Assembly (NCBI GenBank): GCA_001247695.2
Contig: LGRX02035154.1
Location: 27,998-91,997 of the forward strand
Direction: 5' to 3'
Length of the DNA stretch: 64,000 bases
Source of the DNA: Cymbomonas tetramitiformis
Taxonomy: Eukaryota > Chlorophyta > Pyramimonadophyceae > Pyramimonadales > Pyramimonadaceae
Numbering within the stretch: the stretch's first letter is position 1; each line of letters starts with the position of its first letter. The translations under genes were made by a program, and so were the position numbers. Under the pieces are notes generated by a model. The model was not told the DNA's origin. It saw only the letters and a list, made by a program, of their open reading frames with translations, and did no database searches. Positions 30,187 to 39,200 of this stretch are shown one piece after another.

Positions 30187-30699
30187 TCAGCAAACGGTGC
30201 TATTGCAGGCTTGTCGTACCCAAAACCGATGGTCACGGGAGTCTTCTGCAACTTTCACTGAGAACACTGCAACTTTGCTACCATCTTTGTTTTCAAGCAC
30301 CTTGACCTTTATTGCAGTAGTACTGCCTAGAATTAAACTTTCTCTTGCTTGAAATGAAGGGTGTTTATAGATACGCGTTGGGAATACGCGTTGGGATTGA
30401 GCATTTTGGGCACAGCCAAGGAGTTGCTCGGGTGACCCATAGGACTCAACGACTATAGCACAGCCAAGGAGTTGCTCAGGTGACCCATAGGACTCAACGA
30501 CTATAGCACAGCCAAGGAGTTGCTCAGGTGACCCATAGGACTCAACGACTATAGCACAGCCAAGGAGTTGCTCAGGTGACCCATAGGACTCAACGACTAT
30601 AGCACAGCCAAGGAGTTGCTCAGGTGACCCATAGGACTCAACGACTATAGCACATGGCGTTTTGAATGGAATGGATGAAATGTCAGCGGTGTAGTGCAT
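30187..30699 (-). CDS. Unidentified ORF with five in-frame 16-residue repeats
   Basis: Read from the ATG at 30,699. The frame is open further, to 30,768, but begins with TTG. After a short lead it contains five almost identical copies of CAIVVESYGSPEQLLG, encoded by a 48-bp tandem repeat (30,409-30,653). The C-terminus includes AIKVKVLENKDGSKVAVFSV and ends CNSTVC. The repeat keeps frame because its unit is a multiple of three, which may be coincidence. It lies 16 bp from the lipase 3' end, convergent with it, so the C-terminal codons could equally be lipase 3' UTR. I do not recognise a family. Confidence 0.35.
   Translation of the reverse strand: MHYTADISSIPFKTPCAIVVESYGSPEQLLGCAIVVESYGSPEQLLGCAIVVESYGSPEQLLGCAIVVESYGSPEQLLGCAIVVESYGSPEQLLGCAQNAQSQRVFPTRIYKHPSFQARESLILGSTTAIKVKVLENKDGSKVAVFSVKVAEDSRDHRFWVRQACNSTVC
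30409..30653. repeat. 48-bp tandem repeat, five copies
   Basis: Unit cacagccaaggagttgctca... repeats five times with almost no differences, which implies recent expansion. Confidence 0.95.
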
Positions 30700-31110
30700 G
30701 CATGTCGGCTGCGAATAAAGAAAATATAATGCAGTGATAATGCTAAACGACTTCGGGAATTTGGTCAAGCAGCGGGTTAGACCACAATGACGCAGGGCAC
30801 CGTGATTCGGCAGTATTTGTCTGGTAACCGGGGCTGGAGTGCGCTACCTAACGCTCCGTCGTCGAAGAGATGATGACCAGGTTTAGATCGCATGGCCCAC
30901 CTGGTACCGAATCACCTGACGGGGGGGGATGCATTCACCTCCTGGTAGTATGCGTTGTCCCAGCACATGCCAACGAACGAAACAACCCACAAAAACAACG
31001 CGTACAATAACACAAGCCCAAATGGAAGGGAAAACCAGAAAATCGAAATGCAACTGACAAACAGACGAGGACAAAAATGACAAAGAACGGAAAGAGAGGG
31101 AGCCGGAAAA

Positions 31111-31700
31111 CCCTATGTTGCATGATACGCCCCCCCCCCGGGCGTAAATTACGCGTAAATTACGTATTTCGGGCCTTGTGAGTTTTACGCGTAACACGTA
31201 ACACGCCATAGGAATCTCACCCAAATATAGGCTGAAATTCAACCTATATATGAGCTGAAATTCAGCCTATATATGAGGCTATATATGAGCTGAAATTCAG
31301 CCTATATATGAGGCTATATATGAGCTGAAATTCGGCCTATATATGAGCTGAAATTCAGCCTATATATCACCTGAAATTCAGCCTATATATGAGCTAAAAT
31401 TAAGTGCTAAAATAAAGAGGGCTTCCGTCCGTGCAGCTCAGACCGTCGGAAAGTGTAATAAGACCTAATTTTGCCTGGTTGGAAACCTTGGAATTCACAA
31501 CTTAGAACTTTTTCATTGTCGGGGCTTCTGGGCGAGGCGGCTCGCGACGACCTCTGGCTCCCGCGCGTTTGGTGTAAAATCGCGATTTTACGCCACCCAG
31601 CGTAAAATTGCCCGGAAATTAAGCCGACGTAAATTACGCGTAAATTACGTATTTCGGGCCTTGTGAGTTTTACGCGTAACACGTATCATGCAACATAGGG
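31111..31700. mobile_element. 590-bp MITE with perfect 19-bp inverted ends
   Basis: CCCTATGTTGCATGATACG at 31,111-31,129 is exactly complementary to 31,682-31,700. AAAA flanks both sides and may be a 4-bp duplication. A subterminal block (acgcgtaaattacgtatttc...) occurs near both ends in the same orientation (about 31,143 and 31,627). The middle holds about eight copies of a 24-bp unit (gcctatatatgagctgaaat) at 31,225-31,400. No ORF. Confidence 0.85.
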
Positions 31701-32294
31701 AAAACCAAACACCGCGAGAAAAGCTCGGCACAGTAACACGGTGCCGCCGGAGAAAGACAAACTACAGACCACGAAATCTAACGCTTGACCAAAGTAATGT
31801 CATTATCATACATGACTGCCCGGATCTCGGCCAGATAACCACCACCGACAGACGGACTGATGAAAACAAATTGTATAGTAAGTGCGCTTGGAGATAAATA
31901 GGATAGAAGGCCGGCGCACCGGAATACCGCACGGGACACACATATATGAAGGCATGGAACTAGGGGGGGTTCATTGCCACGTCCTCCCTGCCCACCCCTT
32001 CCCCGCATCAAGAGCCAAGGCCCCTCTTATCCGTGTTTCGTGTTTACGAGAGCAATTTTCTCCCGGCGGATTAAAACTAGCACCCGCACATTGTCTCTGT
32101 CACAATCACAGGCGGTTGCTGGCGATTAGGTGACTGGAGGGGTATTGTGGGCCCTGAGTCTGACCAGCAGTAATCGCGTATCTGTCGTACCTGACACACT
32201 ATGATGTCAATTGCTTGCCTTAAAACCTACCAATGTCTACATGTACTGAGCTTAGATAAGCCAGCAGTGCCAATTATTATATTTTTCTTATTTA
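31701..32294. other. Left flank of the large retrotransposon
   Basis: No open frame with recognisable content. TTTA at 32,291-32,294 equals TTTA at 47,994-47,997 and could be the target duplication of the large element if the 220-bp repeat next to it belongs to the insertion. Confidence 0.4.
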
Positions 32295-33216
32295 TGTCGC
32301 GAACTTATGCACAACGTGTCCACACAAAGCACGACCCTCTAGCCCTACTACTAAACAGTCTTACTTATTGTCAGCGCTCCTACAACACCAGCTCGGTACT
32401 GTATATATTGTCTTTTATACTCGTACAGTTGACTTTCTACTGCACCTGCACAAATTTTCAAAATTTTTGATATCTTCTTCTCTTATACACTTATGCAAGC
32501 TCTTTTTCTCGACATGAAAAAGACTGTTAATTACAGTTCTGACACTATCGCACACGAGCAAGTTCCACAAAAGTATATCTTTACAAGCAGAAGAATGCTA
32601 TATCTTACAAATCATATCATAACACTGCTGTTTTCGCGGTCTAAGCGAGTCCTTGTTATTTTCGGAATCACTGTTACGAAGGCAAAACAAAAATGAGCGT
32701 CTGCCTCACACTTCCACGCCGCCCTATATCTCTTCTCGCTGTCTCCGGAACACTGTCACCAACTGTCTCTCCGCTGTCACAACTTGTCAGGCTACAGTCA
32801 CCAACTGTCTTGACTAGCTCGTAACCTGTACTGCGCTAGTTACAAGGTGTAACACCCATCCGTACTTCCGTACCATATCACTGCTATAACCGCTCGCGCG
32901 TATCGTACTGCGCGTGTTATATGTTCGTCACAGAGACTACTGTCCCAAGTGTCACAACCCGGCTAAGGTACACGACAAGCCGCGGTTTGTGACAGCTGTC
33001 GCGAACTTATGCACAACGTGTCCACACAAAGCACGACCCTCTAGCCCTACTACTAAACAGTCTTACTTATTGTCAGCGCTCCTACAACACCAGCTCGGTA
33101 CTGTATATATTGTCTTTTATACTCGTACAGTTGACTTCCTACTGCACCTGCACAAATTTTTAAAATTTTTGATATCTTCTTCTCTTATACACTTATGCAA
33201 GCTCTTTTTCTCGACA
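32295..33216. repeat. 220-bp direct repeats on both sides of the left LTR
   Basis: A 220-bp block, tgtcgcgaacttatg...ctttttctcgaca, lies at 32,295-32,514 and again at 32,997-33,216 with two visible differences. Between the copies sits the 480-bp LTR (plus two bases). The inner copy lies at the 3' end of the element's internal region. The outer copy is missing from the far (right) side of the other LTR. The block itself has TG...CA ends. Confidence 0.9.
32515..32994 (-). repeat. 3' LTR (480 bp)
   Basis: TGAAAAAGACTG...GTTTGTGACA on the plus strand, so TG...CA on either strand. It matches the LTR at 47,514-47,993 with one difference noticed (t at 32,842 against c in the other). Confidence 0.93.
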
Positions 33217-33251
33217 TCCCCCATCTGTAGCTGCCACTGGTAGCACAGACA

Positions 33252-36200
33252 TTAAACAAGAGCTTGCTCAGCATCTTCTGTCGTAGCACCATCCAGCGCG
33301 AACTTGCCCATGCTGAAGGTAAACATACCCACTCCAGAAGCTTCCCCTCCTCGCAGCATTCTAGCCCGCGTCAAGGGATTCCGAAACACCACGACCCACA
33401 TGCATCTTCTACCAATAGGTCCATGCTCTAAGTGTCCAATCACATGTAAGCGCCCAGCGTGACACAACTTACGAAAGTACTGTGCCCTGCTCTCTGTCAT
33501 ATCTGTCATGTAGTGCGATGGCACATGAATACAAGCCACCACTCGGCTAGCCAGCCCTGCCAATGGCAACGCAATATCCAACACTGCGAACCAGGGTGAG
33601 GTCACCACTGCGTCACACACCCCATACTTCTCCTTCCAGGCACGATAGTTGCCTGGCTGCAAGGCGTTAAGGGCCTCGTGCCATTTCAGCTGTGGGTTCC
33701 AATCGTTATTCATAAACTTCAGGTGAGGCCATTCCAGTGACATAACTTTGCCAATGACACCTGTGCCAGCCCATGGGTCCCAGACCTGTGTGATCTTTTC
33801 CCAAGTCACCTCGTGCGCCAGGCGCCTGACCTCCTGGGGAACTGTCATCACCAGCTCCAAGCCCCAGTTTAGTTGACTGGCAATTTTCACCTGGGCTCTG
33901 CTCAACTGCGTAACATCCCCCCTCTTCTGCACCTCCTCTGGGCTCATGGCCTGCACCGTAGCCATCCTGCGAAGGTTTCTTGCGCGAGTGTGCTGCTCTG
34001 CACACTTTCTGCTCAAGATGGTGCGATGGCCCTCATGCCAGAATCCTGGCATCACGTCTGTAATCACTCTGCTGAGCTCCTCCTGGTTCCCCCAGGCTAC
34101 TCTGTCAGGGAGATCCCCCATGCTCCCTTCTTTCCTGAGCATCTGTCGCGACGTGAGTGCCTGCCATGGGTCTTCACGCCCCAGTTTCACTGCACGATGT
34201 GGACCCACGTCTGCAGGCAACAACACCACATCTGAGCCCAACTTCTCTCTCAGCTGTAGCTTCACGGCAGCCATCTTCTCCACGATCGACGCGCTCACCT
34301 CAGCAGCAGCTGCCACCACCGCGCCACCCAAGCATTTGGGACATTGCCACTCTCCTTCAGGTACTCCATCCAGCGCTGGCTCCAGACACCACTTGTGATA
34401 GCCACGATTACAGGTGTCACACAGCAACATCGCTGCCTCCCCATCTGCTCTCATGCACCTCTCACACGCGAGGTGCTTGCTGGGGATGGCTGCACTGCAG
34501 TCATACTGGTCTTTAACCTGCAGGTGACACGGTGCAATGTTCTGCACTGTGCTCTTCTCCCGCAGCTTCGTGCTGTCCTCCAACACCACCACCCCATCTC
34601 TCTGCACCTTAACTATCTTTAAGATGACTGGCTTGGTGGCCACCTCCATGCCAGAGCGTGGCTGCTGCCGTATGTATACAAAATCGCCCGCCTTGAACTG
34701 ATGCGGCTTCGGCTCGTAGCTGCCACTCCTCCGGTGCTCATACCGCAAGGTGTCGCGGTGTTGCGCGATCTCCAGGTTGCACCCTGCGTGCACCATGAGC
34801 TTCTTCACGATGGCTGCTCGCTGCAGCAAGTCCTCAGCCAGTGTCCTCTCCTCCTGCTTCTCAAAGTCCAACTCGGGTCGGGTGCGAAGGTCTGGTGGCA
34901 CCGTGGCTTCCTGAGCGAACAACAGGGTGAATGGCGCCACTCCAGTCGACTGCTGTTTAGCTGCATTGTAGCTGAGCACTAGTGACCAAAGCATCTCGTC
35001 CCACTCGAAGTCCAGGCCCTTGTCGAGGGCCATCTTCTTAAAGCAAAACTTGAGAGTGCGCACCACCCGCTCAGTCAAGCCGTTGCTCTCTGGGGAACTC
35101 GGCGATGTCACTCTCCGGTCAATGAGACACTGCCTGCATAGTGCGGCGAACTCGCCCTCAAACTCCGTACCCCCATCCACGAGGCATTCTGCCGGCGCCC
35201 CAAACACGGATAGCACGTGATTGCGAAACGCACTGGCGATGGTGGCAGCCTCCTTGTCAGGAATTGGAACGCACACGACGAACCGCGTATAGTGCTCGAT
35301 CATGACCAAGACGCGTTGGTTCCTAGCCTTCGTGATGCGCTTCGTGGGCCAGGCTAAGTCCAAAGACCAGCGGTACATGAAGGACTTGATTTCCAGCGGC
35401 GTGAGCATCGCCTCCTCCCGTGCATAGTGGGTCTTCACCCTCTGACAAGTCTGACACTGAGTGACCACTGCTCGTACATCCTGTTTCATGCCCACCCAGT
35501 AATGGCGTTGCCACAACAAGTTAAGCGTCCGCCTGATGCCCCAATGGCCAGTCCTCTCATGGTGCTCACGCACCAGCTGAATCCGGTCACAGGGCTTGGG
35601 CACCAGAAGCTCCTTGCCACTGACGGTGACCATGTATAACTCGCCCATGAGCTCGTCCCAACGGTGGCGTGCTGCTCTCTTCCTCACTCTGTGGTACTCC
35701 TCCTTGGGCACCTCCACTCTTCCTCCTGCCTTTATCCACGCGAGGCACAGCTCGTCCTCGTGTATGTCAGGGTGCTTCTCTCGAAGTGACTCCTGGTGGG
35801 TTACGCTGGCCAGCATGGCGACCATTCTCGTAGTGTCAGACAGCCTAGGCAGCCTCATCTCTTTCTCCTTCGCCACTGGTGCCCATTCTGGGGCTGAGCT
35901 TGTCCCTGCTGGCTTGACCCCAGGTCTTGAAAAGGCCTGGCGATGGCGCGCCTCATAGCCCGCGAGCTTCATGGAGGCAAGCTTCCACTGTCTGCGTCGT
36001 GGGATGGCGTCGGCGGTGCCGATTCCCTGAGTGCCTGTCTGCCCTTGACTGCACATGTGTTGCAACCGCTCCTCCCAGTCCTGATGGCTAAGGCGCCGTG
36101 CGACTTGCTGGGTGTAGTCGTTGGAACTGGTGATCCACTCAGCTAGTTGCGCTCGCACTGGCTCGGTTGTGTCCTCGGAAGTTGAAGCCATGTTGGTGGG

Positions 36201-39200
36201 CTTCACGATGGGAATAGCAGCTAACGTGCCATGATCCTCCTCCTCGCTCTCCTCGCTCTTCGGCAGTTTGGTCGTGCTGACCTCGGCAATTGCATACAGC
36301 AGCTCCATTGCCCTCCGGTCCATGGCAAGGCCCAGCACTCCTGCCAACTCTTCGTCCTTCATGCCATGCGCCATGCGCAGCTCACTCGCGCTGTACCCCA
36401 TGGCAACAGCCTTCTCATCCAGGTTGACCTCTCTGGTTTCCCCCATTTCTTCATCATCTCCTTTCCTTACTACCGTGCCTGCGCGAGGTGCGCGAAAGGC
36501 GCGAGAGTTCTGTGTCGCCAAGATGGTTGGCAACACTCTCATAGGTTCCCCCACCACGTTAGCGGTGTAGTGAGGCTTCCTGTCTCCAGTGACAACCCTG
36601 CGTGGCCTCCAGCCTCGCTGTAGGATATCGCGTACGTATCTGTCTGGTGGTCTGTCCACCCCCTCCATCACCAGATTGAACTGCTGATTCTGTAATAGAT
36701 TGCTCCAGTACGCTCGTAGACGATGCGCGTATGATCCCGCGCGTGCTGCGTCGAAGGATACTGGCTGGCCCACCACGCTGTTGATGATGGGAAACACTTC
36801 CTTCCTGATCTTCGAGTTCTCCCTGTGTGACAACGGGGAAACGTTCTCTAGCACATATGCTGGCGGCCGCTGAGGCTGTACCTGCTGTAGCGTAGAAAGG
36901 ATTCGCACTGCCTGGTAAAACAGTCTGCTGTGCCTGCCCTCCAAACCAGCCAGCTTGCCAGCTGGTGACAGGTCCTGGCATGGATATCCACACACCATGA
37001 CCCATTGTTCTCCACCCAATGCCCCTGCATGTACGAGGTCCATGAGACTGGTGTCTTCGATGTTGCTGGGCAGCTGCTCTAGATGAGCTGCCTCTGTCTG
37101 AAACAAGTCGGGATGACGGCGGCTGAGTGCCATGCACCTGGCCCTGGCTACCGCCTGGCTGGACTTCGAGATGTCCTGGTAGAGGTACTTGTTGACCTTG
37201 ACTCCACAGCGCAGGAGCATCTCTAGTCCAGCACACAGGCCCCCACACGGCTCATAGCAGACCACACCTTCTTCTCTAGCCTCCTGAAAGAAACTCTTGT
37301 CAATCACTCTCGTGTCGATCTTCTTTGGCACTTTGAGCTTGCCACCCTCCATAGTCTCGTCGCTGTATACCGCTGGGGAGCCTCCAGAATGCATGCCCCT
37401 GATTGGCCGAATCTGGCTGAGGGCCTCCCAGGCGACTCGTGTCAGCCTGCCCGAGCACCTGGCCACATCCGGGTGGTCAGTGTCGAACATGACCCCCTTG
37501 TTGCACTCCAGCTCTTCTTGGTAGTGCAAGTCAAATAGCCGATGGACTGCGCTGGTCCCCAACTGCTCCCTGACCATGTTCTCGCAGTAGTTGGCCACCT
37601 GTGCCTCTGGGCTCACTTCTGAACCAAGTGGTGGCTCCCTGGTCACTTCCAAGCAGATGGTGTCTGCGAAGCAGCGCGTTAGCCTCTCGGCACGCCCCGC
37701 TTCCCTGGCGTGGTCCCCTTCTCGGTCCAAGCGGGCACCGGTCTCGTCTGCGGTGCTGGGTAGCGGGTACCTGGATGGCACGTCCGCGTTCTCATTCTTC
37801 GGACCTGGTCGGTACTGGACCGTGAACTCAAACTCCTGAAGGCTAATGGCCCAGCGCAGATGTTGGCCCTGCAGGTCCCCCTTCTCCATGAGAGTCGTGA
37901 GCGGCGAGTGGTCGGTTACCAGCGTGAAGTGGATCCCGTGCAAGTACTGGCGTAACGTGCGAATCGCCCACACCACTGCCAGCATCTCACCCTGGAAACT
38001 CGCGTACTGCCTCTCAGTTTTCGACAGCGAGCGACTGATCACCACGCAGATGTGTTCTACGCCGTTCTCGTCCTTCTGACCCAGCACTGCACCAATGCCA
38101 TGGTTGCTCCAGTCCGTGTAGAGGAAAATGGGCTTGTAATCGATGGGCTTCAAACATCTCCCCGAACATAGGGCGTCCTTCAGGGCCTGCAATGCCTGGT
38201 CCTGCTCCTTCCCCCAAGCTTCCTTGATGTCCAACACATCCTTCCTGAGCAGGTCGTTCAGTGGTCGTGCCATCTCTGAGTAGTTGGGTCCCATGGGCTC
38301 CCCCACCAAGCCCTTGTAGTAGTTCATGAGTCCAAGGATGGAGCGTACCCCAGTCTTGTCCTCGGGCTTGGGCAGCTCTTGGATGGCTTTGCACTTGATG
38401 TCCTGCGCACCAATGGTGTTGTAACCAATGCGGTAGCCCAAGAAGTCCACGGTGGCTGACCCAAAGGTCGACTTGCCCGAATGCAAGCGGATCCCTGCAT
38501 CCCCCAAGGTGCGAAGCACAGCTTCTACATCCTTGATGTGCTGCTCAGCGGTGTCTGAGTATATGCACACGTCATCGACGTACGCCACCGTACAGTGCTG
38601 CAGGTGACGCAACTCGTAGTCCATGATTCTGATGAAGGCAGCGGTCGCTCCAGCTGCTCCGAATGGCATGGAAGTGTAGCGATAGAGCTGATTGCCCCAC
38701 CAGAACGCTGTCTTGTCCCTGTCCTCCTCGGTGGTCATGGGGATCTGGTGGAACGCCTTGGTCGCGTCAAGAGTAGTCTTGAACTTGGCCTTAGCCACGC
38801 GCTGGTAGAGCTCTTCTGGACGGTGAGGCAGCGTGTTGTCCTTCAGTGACAGCCGGTTCGTGTTGCGGAGGTCGACGCAGAATCTCGTCGAGGTCCACTG
38901 TCCGGTGTCGTGGTCCTTCTTCCCTGCGACCACCACGTTGCTGGCGTGCCTGCAGTGCTGCGAAGCCGGCTCGATGAAGCCATATTCCAACAGCTCCTTG
39001 CAGTGCAGGTCGATGATCTCCTGTTCCCCTGGGCTGTATTTCCTCGGTCGCTGGTAGGCCACCTTGGTCTCGTCCTTGAACGGGATGGCGAAGGTTGCAT
39101 GCGCTGCTCCTCCATGGTAGCCTTTGATGTCCTGCGGCTTGTTGGCGAAGCAATAGCTGCATCTCCTCACCACGTTGCGCATCTCCTCCCAATTCTCCTC

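Noticed and set aside
32295..33216. The 220-bp blocks as LTRs of a tiny element with the 480-bp LTR as its interior
   Set aside because: Flanks of the pair show no target duplication, and the 480-bp unit recurs alone at 47,514 as the partner LTR.
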